From contig NC_089455.1 of NCBI RefSeq assembly GCF_026210795.1, positions 2,604,001-2,668,000 on the forward strand: a DNA stretch of 64,000 bases, read 5' to 3'. The translations under genes and the position numbers were made by a program. The notes beneath the pieces are model-generated. The model was given only the letters and a program-made list of their open reading frames with translations. It was not told where the DNA came from and did not search any database. The DNA is from Rhizophagus irregularis (lineage: Eukaryota > Glomeromycota > Glomeromycetes > Glomerales > Glomeraceae). Positions 1 through 12,300 of the stretch are shown here, in pieces (the first letter of the stretch is position 1; each line of letters opens with the position of its first letter).

Positions 1-1299
1 TAATTTAGTATAAGATCCGAAAAACTAGAGTATAAGAATAAGTAAGCATAAACTCTTAAACATTCAAAAATTACGTGATTCATTAATTAACTCATTACCG
101 TGTCATAATTAGTATCCAAAAATTCAGCTACTAAAGTTTTATGACGTGTCAATATTTCCTTTTGAACAAATTTAAATTATTATCAAGAAGTTAAGAGCAC
201 TCTATGAAAATAAAGGTGTATAATAATAATTCAACTAACCTTGAATGTTGCGAAAGCATCACTCGCAATATCAAATGTGCTCATTTCTACATAAGTAAAG
301 AAATCGTAAAATTGCGGGGAATATAATATAATCTTAGTTAAGGATTCATGTCGAAGACATTCCCGCAGAATCATTCCGCAGTTGAGAGCTATGTCAGGAT
401 TCTCATATCTGTAAAGGAAAATTAAAATGTGATATGGTTGTGTAAATATTATATTCAATAATCTCGTTTACATCCCATTATATCCCATAAAAAATTCAAT
501 CACACACATACCCTTTAAGTAGAGTAAATAGAATTTCCTCACGATTCCTTAAATAATCAACAGTTGGCGTCAAAGAACCTATCTGTCTTCTTAGAAGGTT
601 GTTGAATATTTGTGATACATCTTTCTTTGCCTATTATATTGATAGTAAAGACTTTATAAGTTTATTGGGTAAGAGAATTGTAACACAAACCAAACTATAA
701 TTGACAGATACCTCAAATTCAAACCTCCAGATATTCAACACTAATAACTGTAAAATATCATTATTATATACTTCTTGTGCCAATTGCGCAACCGTTTCTG
801 GCACAGGATCACTTTCTAAAAAAAATGATACATCGGATGAATATATTTGGAAAGTACATTTAAAAGAGATCAATGATGATTTACGTGCTGAATTAAGAAT
901 AAAAATTAAAGTCAAAATGTACCTCCATCACCATAAAGAATAGTTTTCATAGTCGTCAAATTCTTCGATATGTCTTCGCTTGCCTACGAAATGACATTGG
1001 GTGAGGACCATTTTTTTATCGCTATACAAGTTCGTTGAGAGGTCAAGAACAACTCTTCTCAGAGTCAAAAGTATAAAATTTATCCAAGGACGACCCTTAT
1101 AGTAAATAGAGTCTTTCTTGTAGACTCAAAGTTTCCTTCTCTCAAAACAAGCTGCAGTCTTTGTCCTAATAAACACAAATAACTCGTTTCAACCAACCTT
1201 CTTTTTATCGACACCATCCAGCCTATTAATGGCGTCTTTAACAATCCTCACCAACTCGTGTGGTGTTTTTTGCTTTGACTTAAATATTAGAAAGCTCAT
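1..1299 (-). CDS. HYM1: MO25/Hym1-like scaffold protein (3' end off window)
   Basis: MO25 (Cab39; Hym1 in yeast) is the armadillo-like scaffold that binds and activates STE20/GCK-type kinases; in fungi it acts in the RAM/morphogenesis network. Seven exons join in frame: 1198-1299, 923-983, 712-815, 512-630, 240-408, 99-158 and 1-24, with GT-AG borders. The protein starts [17 protein letters not shown] and carries family-typical stretches such as [30 protein letters not shown] and the highly conserved [17 protein letters not shown], then [17 protein letters not shown] and FFGSYTKL. Only about the first 190 residues are in the window against roughly 330-340 for the family, so the 3' half lies beyond position 1. 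The start ATG at 1297-1299 is chosen because it sits right before the conserved FKSKQKTP motif. No break seen. Identification is by recall of the family, and I consider it secure. Confidence 0.93.
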
Positions 1300-1544
1300 A
1301 TTGTACAATAAAGTTTTGTAGTTGAGACAGTTTTGAGAAAGGAGGGGTTTAGCTTCAACTGTTCAAAAGGATGGAAAAGGGGAATATATCTCCTGACGAA
1401 CTTTACCCCGTTGATATTAGATTGACCGTGTGGTTTGACCTTGTCAACCTGGCAACATTCTCCTGTTTTGCTAAAAATGTACTACCGCATGTTATTTCCA
1501 TGAGTACAATATTAAATAATAAAAATTGGATTTATGTATGCTTT

Positions 1545-1626
1545 GACGACGTGTCCGAGTGGTTAAGGAGTGTGACTAGAAATCACATGGGCTCTGCCCG
1601 CACAGGTTCAAGTCCTGTCGTCGTCG
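1545..1626 (+). tRNA. tRNA-Ser (AGA anticodon)
   Basis: An 82-nt class II tRNA without intron. The acceptor stem GACGACG pairs with CGTCGTC and is followed by discriminator G1626. The anticodon stem TGTGA/TCACA (1571-1575, 1583-1587) closes a 7-nt loop with anticodon AGA at 1578-1580. A long variable arm follows, and the T arm is ACAGG-TTCAAGT-CCTGT. The long variable arm and G discriminator are serine identity features. The long open frame across this region (1371-1658) is a chance frame, not a gene. Confidence 0.96.
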
Positions 1627-3024
1627 CAATAAAAATTTATTTTTTTTCTTCACATTAAGAGCGTTAAAGGCGAACGTGTAATTGTATGTGACAATAAAAT
1701 AATAAGTGATAAATAATACTTAAATATTTCGTAATTTTGGTATTAGTGATCTTTTATGTTAAATATATTATGCAATCTGCATTTTGAACTTAATGTAGGT
1801 AGAAAAAGATTTATTTTTCAAAAATTTCATAATATCTTTAAACAATTAGACAATTTTTAAGTATATTTTATATTATAAATATAATCTTTTTACAAATTTT
1901 CATATGAAAGTACCAAATTAATACTTTTATCAGTCAATCCCTTCTATAATTACTTCCTTTTAAAATTATCTAATGGTATAAATGTATCTATTGGTGAAAA
2001 TGTTAATCTGGTATTTCCAATTTTCCATATATAATAAATATAATTATATAAATGTTTCATAATATAAATATACTTAAAATTAAGAGATATTTTATGTGCT
2101 TATATAGAAGGAATTTTATATATATTTATTATAATAAAATGATTATTAAAAAAAGTATTTTATGTATATAAAATTAGATCCAAAAAATGTGTACTTTAAG
2201 AAGAGGAGTTCTTATATAAAAGATGCCTATTTTCTTTTACCTATCTTATAACTTACTAATTTAGAAGAATCCTTCTGATTTTAAAATAATTACAAAATAA
2301 AATATGAATTTAAAAATTTATTAAAACCAATAATATTTTACCTGGCCTAAAGTTTATCTGACCTTATAGAACTGATTAAATATCTATTTTTAAATATTGA
2401 ATAGATGAATATTTAAACCTTATATTTTAATCCATATTCATTAAGGATAAATAAAAACTGTGATAAACTTATCTGAAAATAAAGAAATCATACTTTTAGT
2501 TTGTTTTTTCAGTTTCTTTTTATATTACTTTTATATATAGTTTTTCTTATTTGTAATAGTTAGAACTTAGAACTTATGTTAGTAACAATAAATTTTGCTA
2601 TACTTAAAGTAAATTTATAGTATTGTATTTTTTAATATATATCATAATATAATATCCTATATTCAATATAAAAGTTTTTATTTATAACTTATTTAAATTT
2701 GAATTTATATAATAAAACTATTTTCAACTGACTATTTCATTTAATTATAAAGTAGAAGAAATCTATATAGCTTTTCAATTTAAGCAAAAAAAAGTATTTG
2801 CAAATATATACTATATAAATCTTATATGAATTACTATTTAAAGTATACCAGCCAATTAGATAGATAATAGTTTGGTTTAGAAAGAAAGTAATTTTAATTG
2901 CTTTTTATTTTTATTTTTTTATATTGCAGAAAAAATTACAAAATACTATAATATAGTGAATCCTTTAATATTCTAAATGTATAATAAGTAAAGCATTATA
3001 TATTAAGATGAAATATTTTACATA
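1627..3024. other. AT-rich intergenic DNA
   Basis: About 1.4 kb of very AT-rich sequence between the tRNA and the nested MITEs. I find no frame with protein-like composition, no tRNA-like fold and no clear terminal repeats. Confidence 0.6.
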
Positions 3025-3985
3025 TACTCCTGCGCAAAAAGTTTAGGACCACTCTATTTTTGATTATATTAAATAAAATTTTATTCTTATTTATATAAGT
3101 TTTTTTTTTAAAAAAAATTTTTTTATTGCAATTTCTTGAATAAATTTAAAAAATTCATATTGACATTTATAAATCACATAATACAAGGTTTTTTTCTCAA
3201 TGGTGAATTTGTAAATTTTCAACTAGAGTGATTACAACAAAAATAAATATAAAATTTAAATAGTTAGCTTTAAATAAAAAAAATTTCTAAGTTTACACAG
3301 GGTGTTTGTATACGGGTCATATAAATATAATTTTTAATAGACTAATTTTTTGTTTTTTAATTTGAAATTGAATGCTACCGACATTATACTCTTTTACTTT
3401 TTATTCTTATTATATTATAGATAAATATATGTATTTTCATCTGCTCTGCAAGTTTACTTAAGGCATTAAAGGAGGTTTTGAATGCTGTTTTTAATCTACT
3501 AATATGATCCGTGTTTAAACACCTGTGTACAAATAGAAATTGCCTTAAATAAAATTATATTTCAAATTTCGTAAAAATTGAATCAGTAGTTATTGAGAAA
3601 TTAACTATCAAAGATTGACAATTTATATGTGAGACCTAATAAAGTAATGATTTCCATATATAATTGTCAATATTTTAATAGTTGATTTCTCGATAACTAC
3701 TGACTCGATTTTCATGAAATTTGGAATATAACTTTATCATTAACTAAACTATTAAAATTTTGTATTCATTTCACTGTAACTGCTTTAGTTAAAAAGTTGA
3801 AAATTCATTATTAAAAAAAAAAACTTATATTATATGATTTATAAATGCAAATATGATAGTTTTTTATGTTTATTTAAAAATTATAATATAAATAATTTTT
3901 TAAAAAAAAATTTATATAAATAAAAACAAAACTTTATTTAATGTAATCAAAAATAGGGTGGTCCTAAACTTTTTGCACGGAAGTG
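3025..3985. mobile_element. Tc1/mariner-type MITE with long inverted ends (outer element)
   Basis: The left end TACTCCTGCGCAAAAAG (from 3025) and the reverse complement of the right end, CACTTCCGTGCAAAAAG (to 3985), are followed on both sides by GTTTAGGACCAC and about 200 bp of further diverged inverted similarity. TA dinucleotides flank both ends (3023-3024, 3986-3987), as expected of the Tc1/mariner superfamily. No transposase frame is present, so it is non-autonomous. Without the 232-bp element nested in its left half it would be about 0.73 kb and nearly a full foldback: the interior segments around 3565-3610 and 3670-3725 are also inverted copies. Confidence 0.85.
3296..3527. mobile_element. 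Nested 232-bp TA-flanked MITE (inner element)
   Basis: The left end CACAGGGTGTTTGTATACGG and the reverse complement of the right end, CACAGGTGTTTAAACACGG, form terminal inverted repeats, with TA on both outer sides (3294-3295, 3528-3529). It interrupts the left arm of the 3025-3985 MITE and has no counterpart in the right arm, so it inserted later. Length and TA target site fit a Tc1/mariner-like non-autonomous element; it has no coding capacity. Confidence 0.85.
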
Positions 3986-5212
3986 TATTGTTATTTATTG
4001 AATATAATTAATTAATTAATAAATGATAATATTATATATATAAAGTTTTTTCAATATATAAATTGTTTTAATAATATTTGTTAAATAATTAATCTCTACA
4101 TACATAAATAATAATAGTTAATTAATTCCTACTTTTACATACATGATTAATTACTACATGCATATAGTTTATTACCAAAACAATCATTTTTAAATAATAT
4201 TTATCAGTATTCAGTAATGCAGGATATAATTATCTTTTTATAATCAACTATACATAAAAGAATAAGTTACAACAATGGTATTAAGCAGATTTGTAATATA
4301 CTATAACAAAAAAATTATTTCAGTTTAACTCTTTTTGAACAATTTATAATTGTGTTTTTTCTCTATTTTTAGCTTTCACTGTTTCTAATTAAGCAAATAA
4401 TTTCAATTAACCTTGTTAACTTTACAATTAGCATAACTTATTTTTAAATTAATTAATTGTGCTAATTAATTTCATATTTAAAAGATAAAATTGAAAATCT
4501 CTCTATTAGTTTATTGTATATGTTTAATAGTAATCAATTTTAATTTTATATAAGGATTTAAAAATTCTTAATTTTACTATATGATTAGAACCAAAATTAT
4601 TATTCCGCGGATCCCATAAAAAAAATCCGTAATTAATGATCATCATATGTAACCCAAACTATGATTCATTAATTATACCCTATCGTGACTATGTATTAGT
4701 TACAAGCTCTGAAGACGCCTTCTTGCAAATGCTCAGCCTAAACCGAAAGTAAACCTACCCTTAATTGCGTAATGTCAAGGTATTAAGTAAACTACCAATT
4801 TCGTCTCGCCGGCACGTTTACATAGTTTCTTCTTTGAAGATATAAAAAAAAAAAATATCGCGAATATGTATTTGTGAATAGTCCTATTCTTTCGGCTTGA
4901 ATTTTTACCGAATATCTTCTGCGCATTTCAGGTGATCGATGATTCATAGGATATAAATTCCGTCATTATATCAAAAAGTAAATCACTATTATAATTTATA
5001 ACTCAGTCATGATGTATGTTTTAGTATATATAGTCTTTTATTCATATACACTGAGTAAAGTATCTGGTTCTTTGACGCGTATTTTCTATTAACTATCCGT
5101 AACGCTTTTTGTCTATAAAAACAACTTTTTTTTATTTTTTTTAGTTCATAATATTCGACGCGTATTTTCTATTAACTATCCGTAACATAATATTCGTTTT
5201 CATCATTCTAAC
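3986..5212. other. AT-rich intergenic DNA with a 30-bp direct repeat
   Basis: No gene seen. It holds one copy of a dispersed motif, GCGCATTTCAGGTGATCGAT near 4920-4940, also found near 22980 and inverted near 54515. Just before the next ORF, the 30-bp sequence beginning GACGCGTATTTTC occurs twice as an exact direct repeat (5074-5103 and 5157-5186). Confidence 0.6.
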
Positions 5213-5872
5213 ATGGAAATTGAAAGGTCAGAGCTAAATAGTTTGAAGGTTAGAGACTTTAGCCTCGTCGTTCACTTTGAAAGTGGTCGTTATGAGAATG
5301 AAAGACTTTTGAAAGACTGTGAGGAAAGCCTTTGTGACTATAACATTGTCGAAAGTACAGCAAACTTTGTAAGTCTAAAAGAAAACAACAAACGCTTAAT
5401 CGATTTAATGGAAACTCAGAAAGCCATCGATGAAGATCTCTTTATCCTAGCGGAAGCATTACTAAGCAAGCTAGAAAACCAAGAAGTTTTAAGCAATTAT
5501 AGAGACTGGATCAGTTACTTTAATAAGTTCTTAAGAGCTGAATTAGATGCGAATACGTGGTTCAAAGCCCAAAGAGCCGTTTATAACAAAATAGCAAATA
5601 AATTGGTAAACTATGCAGAATCAGAGAAAGAATATATTTTAGAATTGGAAAAGGCTCTTAAAAATATCAAAATGACTCTCTACCAATACGAAGTGTTGAT
5701 TTTGTTAAAATTGAAAAGCAACATTGAATTTCATGGCGATGTACGTCAAACTAAAACACAGGCACAAGACAAACTCGATTCATTTCCTAAGGACATGCAA
5801 ATTTTCAAAAATCCATTACAACAACTCTTCAGTTCTCTTGATGCCTTGATGCCTTATCAACAGAATAAATAG
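5213..5872 (+). CDS. Unrecognised 219-aa charged, helical protein
   Basis: I do not recognise this family. It is a single-exon ORF with no stops, rich in Glu, Lys, Leu and Asn, and predicted by eye to be mostly alpha-helical, with heptad-like stretches (for example ENNKRLIDLMETQKAIDED, and AESEKEYILELEKALKNIK around residues 138-156) that suggest coiled coil. No signal peptide, membrane segment or catalytic motif is visible. The start ATG follows a 30-bp duplicated sequence whose second copy ends 27 bases upstream; three 24-bp tandem copies follow 26 bases after the stop. Codon use resembles the neighbouring host genes and there are no breaks, which argues for a real or recently lost gene. 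It sits at the edge of the transposon-rich zone, so it could be lineage-specific. Confidence 0.6.
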   Translation: MEIERSELNSLKVRDFSLVVHFESGRYENERLLKDCEESLCDYNIVESTANFVSLKENNKRLIDLMETQKAIDEDLFILAEALLSKLENQEVLSNYRDWISYFNKFLRAELDANTWFKAQRAVYNKIANKLVNYAESEKEYILELEKALKNIKMTLYQYEVLILLKLKSNIEFHGDVRQTKTQAQDKLDSFPKDMQIFKNPLQQLFSSLDALMPYQQNK

Positions 5873-5898
5873 TCGGTCATATAACAACTTCAGCTAGA

Positions 5899-5970
5899 GG
5901 TGTATTTTATTATTATTTGGAGGGTGTATTTTATTATTATTTGGAGGGTGTATTTTATGATTATTTGGAG
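5899..5970. repeat. Three 24-bp tandem repeats
   Basis: The unit GGTGTATTTTATTATTATTT plus GGAG occurs at 5899-5922, 5923-5946 and 5947-5970. The first two are identical and the third differs at one base. The array lies directly downstream of the 219-aa ORF, in its presumed 3' untranslated region. Confidence 0.9.
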
Positions 5971-6214
5971 GTTTCTTTTTTTTACAAGCGTAATTTTTCT
6001 TTTTAATAAGTTCGAAATGGATAGATTTTTTTAATAAGAAATATTAATTATTGCATTTTGCTTACCGAAAACTTCTTTCTATGTATATATGTATATGGTA
6101 GGAACAATCTATGTATAAAACTTCACATTATAGCAACACGAATTTAAATAAATTTATATTTGCAAAAATATGCACGTTACATGTTAAATCAAAGTAAAGA
6201 ACCTTTATCAGTTA

Positions 6215-6545
6215 TTATATATTTTTTGTAAATATACATTTGGCCAATTGGTTGATAAAAAATAAGTTTAAAGAAAGATATTGGAGTAGCGGATGTTTCG
6301 AGGGGGAATGAAGTATAAAATATGCCCGTCTGATGAAAGTCTTCTTGAACTCTTCCATTCCTTTGGATTTGTGCCTACTGCTTAGTAACTCCAGCATCAG
6401 CCACAGCCGGGTCTTTTTTGGACGAACATGTATAACTTCTATCGGTATATCTGGATGTATCTAGTCTGCTTAGGTCCAATCCTATTCTCAAGCTCTTCAA
6501 TTCTCTATCTCATCATTTCAAGCTCGGATGGGTTAGCTTCACTAA
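6215..6545 (-). pseudogene. Relic of a repeated coiled-coil gene
   Basis: On the minus strand several broken frames read protein-like: SVSEANPSELEMMR, then RIEELENRIGPKQT after an in-frame stop, then DPAVADAGVTKQ in another frame, then the frame at 6215-6397. The phrase SELEMMR-RIEELE is a typical charged coiled coil. It may be the end of the decayed gene at 6843-8356 or a second copy of the same family. Function unknown; at least three breaks. Confidence 0.4.
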
Positions 6546-6842
6546 CCGACATGATTGATAATAATTTTATATACGAAGGAATTATTCAATGTTATGTGGC
6601 AAATGTAAAGACTTGCTTTATTAATACATGCCAAAAATATATGCTAATATCTAATCCTACAGTCTAACTAACTACCTGACGTTTATGTGACTTAGAAATT
6701 CGTCCGCATAATGCTAATTCAAGGATCCGTAATATGTGCATTATGCCAAAGTTGGTTGAAGCAAACAGACAGATTAATTGTTCATTGATCGATTCGAAAA
6801 AAAGAAACGCAGTATGACATGTAGCAACTGCGGACTATGCTT

Positions 6843-8356
6843 CTAAGCATAAACGCTTGTCTCTTTACGTCTTATCTCTCCAGTATTTAAATTTAAGTAA
6901 TATCCCCTATCATTATTCTCGTATGGTGTACCCCAATCATCTGTTTCTTCATCATAGTAGTAGGTTTCGCTCCATTTAGCTGTCTCGTCATAAGTATTAG
7001 GCGTGATCGGGATGTTTTTCTCAGTCAAGTCTAAGCTGTGCTCTTGCACCTCTGATACATCAGTTTGACTGGAAGAATCGTCGCTAATAGAATTGTCCTG
7101 ATCATTGCTAAAATCTGTACTAGGCTTATTTGAGAAATGATCCATAATCTTTGAATTTCATCATTAGTAAACTTTGATATTTCATTCGCACTGTATGTCT
7201 TGAGATATTGGATTTTGTCTAATCCTATTTTTTGAGAAGTTTGTAGATCTTCTCAACTCTCTGAATTTTATGCAAACCATCTTTTGATATGTCTGGGATG
7301 CTGAGATATCTTTATCATACTGGTTCTGTGGAGTGGTAATACATCAGATTTCTGGGACCTGAAAATTTTAGTCACATGCGAAGTGCCTTTTGGCTGATTT
7401 GATACCAATTGTTTTGCTGATATTTTTTCTTTGGATGAAGATATGGAGAAAGATATTTCTTGAATTAATCCTTGTCCATTTTTTTGTTTAAGAGAGCGGT
7501 GAAATTCTAGGAGGCTATAAATGTTTCTAAATCCTCTTGGAGTTTCTTCTCCTACCTCTTCTGCCTAATCTCATTACTAACCTTTTTCTTATGCATTTCA
7601 TCTAAGAAAGAATCCATTTTTTATCTTCTGATGACTTGTTGTCTGCATTATCAGCTACATGCTGATTAGCTATGCTAACATGCTGGCCTATTACAGGATC
7701 AGGTATATTATATGAAGTGTCAGCTAAAGCTGCCGCCCGAAATTATTTCCTAATTCCGAAATAATTTCGGCCAGAATTTTGTTTCCGAAACTAATTCCGA
7801 AATCCCGAAATTCTTCCGAAATCCCGAAACTCCCGAAATTGTCCGAAGCTTCTGATTGGCCTATTATAAAATCACATGACTTTATAAATTTGCTAAAATT
7901 TTATCTTCCATAATTCTGGCTCCGTAGCGATCTTCCTGACACGTGTAGCTTCGTTTTAAGCCTATGTTCACTTTGTGTAACATCAGTGCATAAAGACGCA
8001 TAATTTCCTTATATGGTATATACGTTACACAAAGCGAACATAGGCTTAAATCGAAGCTACACGTGTCAGGAAGATCGCTACGGAGCCAGAATTATAATAT
8101 TAGAATACAGTTATAATTTTGGTAAAAATTTTAATTTTGGTCACGTGATATTATAACAGCCAATCAGAATTTCGGAATAGTTTCGGCATTTCGGAATTAA
8201 GTATTTTTCCTAAATTAATTTTACCATTTCAGTTTTGGTAAATGGTAAAATTCCCTAATTTCAGGCGGCACCATGGCAGCTTTAGTGTCAGCTATTAATT
8301 CTGATATCTCTTCTTCCTTATTCAACTCTTTCTTTATACATCTTTTCATAGTAATA
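6843..8356 (-). pseudogene. Decayed gene of unknown function, split by a MITE
   Basis: Reading the minus strand from 8350, MKRCIKKELNKEEEISEL leads into the insertion site of the 7726-8283 MITE. Beyond it the same frame continues as TSYNIPDPVIGQHVS, then breaks and resumes in other frames as MDSFLDEMHKKKVSNEIRQ, a stretch like KIQYLKTYSANEISKFTND, and finally a 100-aa frame starting MDHFSNKPSTDFSND and ending at 6843. Acidic, Ser-rich and charged sequence dominates. I believe this resembles a gene family repeated in Glomeromycotina genomes, but I cannot name a function. There are about five interruptions besides the MITE. Confidence 0.5.
7726..8283. mobile_element. Snap-back MITE with 10-bp target duplication (Mutator-like)
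   Basis: A 558-bp foldback element flanked by perfect 10-bp direct repeats AGTGTCAGCT (7716-7725 and 8284-8293). Its ends read AAAGCTGCC...GGCAGCTTT. Subterminal parts are rich in CCGAAATT-type motifs, and the core is a long hairpin: about 60 bp starting CTCCGTAGCGATCTTCCTGA near 7920 recurs inverted near 8035-8095. A 10-bp target duplication fits Mutator-like elements best. It has no coding capacity. It interrupts a decayed gene in frame, which dates the insertion to when that gene still had a readable frame here. Confidence 0.85.
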
Positions 8357-8520
8357 CTAGGGATGGGAACGGTTCCATCAGTTCGGTTCCATCAGTTCGG
8401 TTCCAGTTCTTTTGAGCGGAGGAACCAGTTCCGAGCAGAACCGTTCCAGAAAACTGGTTCTGAGTGGTTCAGTTCCACAGAACGGCTCAAGTCGGTTTGG
8501 AACCTTTTATGCACTAATAC
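8357..8520. repeat. GGTTC-rich hAT-like terminal sequence
   Basis: From 8358 the sequence TAGGGATGGGAACGGTTCC begins a 150-bp stretch packed with GGTTCC/GGAACC and CAGTTCGG motifs in both orientations. TAGGGATG-type starts with such subterminal repeats are common at hAT ends, so this may be the 5' terminus of the older hAT (hAT-2) whose gene starts at 9194. No matching right terminus was found. Confidence 0.45.
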
Positions 8521-9193
8521 GTAATGTTTTTAGGCTGATAAATTCCAGATGAATGTTTATTTACAATGCTTGTCTGGATCACTAGATGATAATTTCTGAA
8601 ACTAAGTTATCCGAAATTCTGTATAGATCCAAAATTTTCTCTAAATCGGACAATCCGGATTGCTATCTGGCTTAATTAAATCACGGGAATAGTTGATTTA
8701 TAATCATAGTGTAACTGCATAGAAATTTTATGTTCCCATTTAAAAAGGATTTATTAAACCACAATTCTGATTAACTACGATACTAAAATTTTATTTTAAT
8801 TAAATAATAAATACAATTTATAATTCGTATAAGACAACTAGAACGTCAAAATTTTCTAAGATTTCATTTCTTTTTTCAATTATTTACCCTTTCCCATTCA
8901 AACAAATAATTCAAATTTTACTATTTTCTATTTTGCTTTTGGGAGAAAAATTGTACATGGAAATAAAACATGCTTCTATTGATTTAATTAGAAATTTCTA
9001 TCCAACTATCATTTTTCCTTTTGCAGTATTTTAATATAAATTGATAAATAGATAACGGTTATTAGCATAATTGTCTTTTAACAATATGATGATTAGCCTA
9101 AAAAAGAATTGAAGTTCCTTGTGTAATTGCTGATATCATAAATAAAATTTGACAATCAAAAGATCAATTAAAAAATTCGTTCCCTTCTCAAAA
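8521..9193. other. AT-rich DNA upstream of hAT-2 gene
   Basis: About 0.67 kb without coding signal, probably the 5' non-coding part of the older hAT element. Confidence 0.4.
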
Positions 9194-9378
9194 ATGGGAG
9201 ACTCTGAAAAAACAATAAGCGATGAAGAGTTTAACCCTGAACAAGATGATGAGCCTGAAGAATATGATAGTGAGAAGTGGGAAGATGTTATAGACCCTGA
9301 CGAGTCAGTTAGTTAAGTTTCTCGTGCGCGTACAACTTCAGAAACTGGTTCTTTGGATATACCAGATACGCTAGGAAG

Positions 9379-12300
9379 TAGAGGTCCGAATCGGTCAATC
9401 CGTAATCGTCACAATCTGGATTCATATGATTGATTACGTCAGTCGATTTGTTAAAATTAATGATCGATTAATCGGATGATCCGATTATCCGGATTCAAAT
9501 CACATGATCTAATACATTTTATTTATCGTCCGATAATCTGAATCTTTTTTTTTATTCACGTCTCTCGACTCTCTCGAGTCCTTCGCTCTGAGACTTATAA
9601 ACTAAAAAGTAATAACTAATAACTATTTTACTTTCGTCTCATCGTCTGATAATTTTAATCCTTTACTTTCATTATATTTTTCCCCTAAAAATCTTTTATC
9701 ACATACATTGGTCTTATTTCTTAATTTCCCATTCCCTAATTTCCTAATTTCTCGTCCCTAAATTTTAAAATAAAAAAAATGAGTTACTCTCAAGATTCTG
9801 GTGAAATGAATGAAATCAATGAATATCAACAGGATGAAGAGAGCCAAGAGATCGGAGAAACTAGCAGTTTTTTTACTCGTTCTAGGGCTAGCAGTATATC
9901 TGATATCAGCGGTGAAAGTGCTTCGCTAAGTTCAATAACATCAAAAAAAAGACGGTATAATGGTCCTGGACCTGGGGGGTCTTCGAAAAAAAGTTTTATA
10001 TGGAAGTACTTTAGCGAAGGGGCAAATCCTATCGGTCCCGGTAAAGTTATGACATGTAATCTTAACAATTCCGAAGGACAGCCATGCCAAAGAACTTATG
10101 CTGCATTTGGCAGTACTAGTAATGCTATTCAACATTTAGCCAGTGTTCATGGAATTGTTGAACAAGGAAAAATTCATATTAAGGTAGTTTATTAACTTTA
10201 TTTGCATTTCGTAATTTACACTTTCTACTTTAAATCTTTAATTTTATTATTTATAACAAAATACATAATTACATATTTTTAACTATTAGGCGGTTAAAAG
10301 TGGAGTTATAGACCAAATGATAAAAAATCAAAACAAGAATAAATGGACTGAATCTCAACAAATAGTAGCAGACCGCAAACTTGCAAAATGGATTCTTAAT
10401 TCAACCAGTCCTCTTGACACCGTTAATAACATTTATCTTAACGAGTTCCTTACCTATTTAAATCCACATTATAATCTACCTAACGACAAGAATCTCAAAC
10501 TTTTGATTTATCAAGCATATGGATGGACTGAAGAATCAATGAAAGAACTTTTAAGTTCTTCTGCTAAGTATATCTCTCTCACTACGGATTTATGGACATC
10601 ACGTGCTAAACAAGGATATATCGGAATCACTGCATCTTTTATAAGTATTGATTTCAAACTTTACGATATATTACTTGAATTAAAATATGTTCCTTATCCT
10701 CATACTTCTGAAATCATACAAAGTCATATCGAGTCAACTATTTCAAACTGGGGTTTACGTGGAAAAGTCATTGCCATCGCGACCGATAATGGTGCGAATA
10801 TGGTCAAGGCAATATCTAATATTGATAATGTTGAACGAATCCCTTGTGCTGCGCACACCCTTCAGTTGGTGATCGGGAAGGGATTGAAACCTGCCTTGGT
10901 TTTTGTTGCTCGTACTAGACGTCTAATTCGATTTTTTATGTACCCGAAGCAAATTGAAAGGCTTAAAGAAACTCAGACTTCTTTAAATTATCAAAGAGTT
11001 TTAGGTGTAATTGGTGACGTGAGCACGCGATGGAATTCATTATTTTTAGCTTGGGAACGGCTCATTTATTTGAATAATGCAATCGATCAATTAGCTACTG
11101 ATTTATCGCGAAATAGGGATAATAATGTGAAAAAGGATGGTCGACGTTTAAAAAGTATCAACCTTACAGAAGAAGAATGGACTTTTATGGAGGAATTAGT
11201 TGATTTACTTGGATTGTTTGAAGAAGCCACTACTTTCTTAAGTGGAAGTACCTATGCAACGCTTAGTCTAATGCATCCCACCATTTCTACAATAAAATCA
11301 ATTTTTGAAGATGATTTAATAACAAATGCGGAAGGAGATGAAACTGATGATTTTTCTAATACTATTACTATATTGGATAATGATGACGACGAGGAAGATG
11401 AACAAGAATTCCTTGAACAACCAGAAGACGATGATGATTACGTATTAGATCCAACAACCCGAACTCGTGTAAGAATTAATCAGGCAGTGAATATGGAAGA
11501 TATTATTGAAAAGGTTAAAGAAATTATCTTACAAGCGTTACATAAATATTGGAATATCCCATCTGATATTGCCTTAAAAGCGGCATTTTTAGATCCACGG
11601 TTTAAAGATTTGACTTTTGCAAGAAATAAAAAGGATCGGATTATTCGTTTAATTCAAGATGAATTGAATCAAGTAGGAAATCTTTTATCCGAAGATAACC
11701 CAAATGATGACGATCAAGGAATTAATGAAACGGAAGTAACGGAACGAAGAGGAGAAAGTCCAGTAATTAACGTATTAATAGGAGGTGATCGTTAAGTACT
11801 TTATTATTTATTACTTTATTAATTTATTATTTTATTTGATTTTATTAATTTATTTATTATCATTATTTTATTAAATACTAAATTCTATCTTTAATTTTAT
11901 TATAATACTTAATATTTAATACATTTTAAAATTTTTAATAATCTAGGTTCAAGAAGAAATCCTCGGAAAGAAAAAAATACTTTATTCAACCGTATTTTTT
12001 CAAAGTCTTCTAACACAAATGCTTTCGAAAATGAACTTAACCAATATGTCAATATAAAATGCGCCAACTCTGATATAGATCCGTGTGAGTGGTGGGCCGA
12101 AAAAAAACAAATATTTCCATTATTATCTGATCTTGCTCGGAAATATCTCCATATCCCCGCAACTTCAGTTCCAAGTGAGCGGCTTTTTTCAGATACCGGT
12201 AATCATGTTTCTGTTCGTCGGACGCGTCTTGACCCCAACCTTCTTCGCACTATGGTATTTTTGAAGAGAAATATGAAAGCAATGGATATATTTCCACCTG

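Noticed and set aside
1371-1658. 95-aa plus-strand frame
   Set aside because: It runs straight through tRNA-Ser and has no family resemblance.
8357-8520. Complete hAT element starting TAGGGATGGGAACGG
   Set aside because: Only one terminus is visible; no inverted partner or 8-bp duplication was found.
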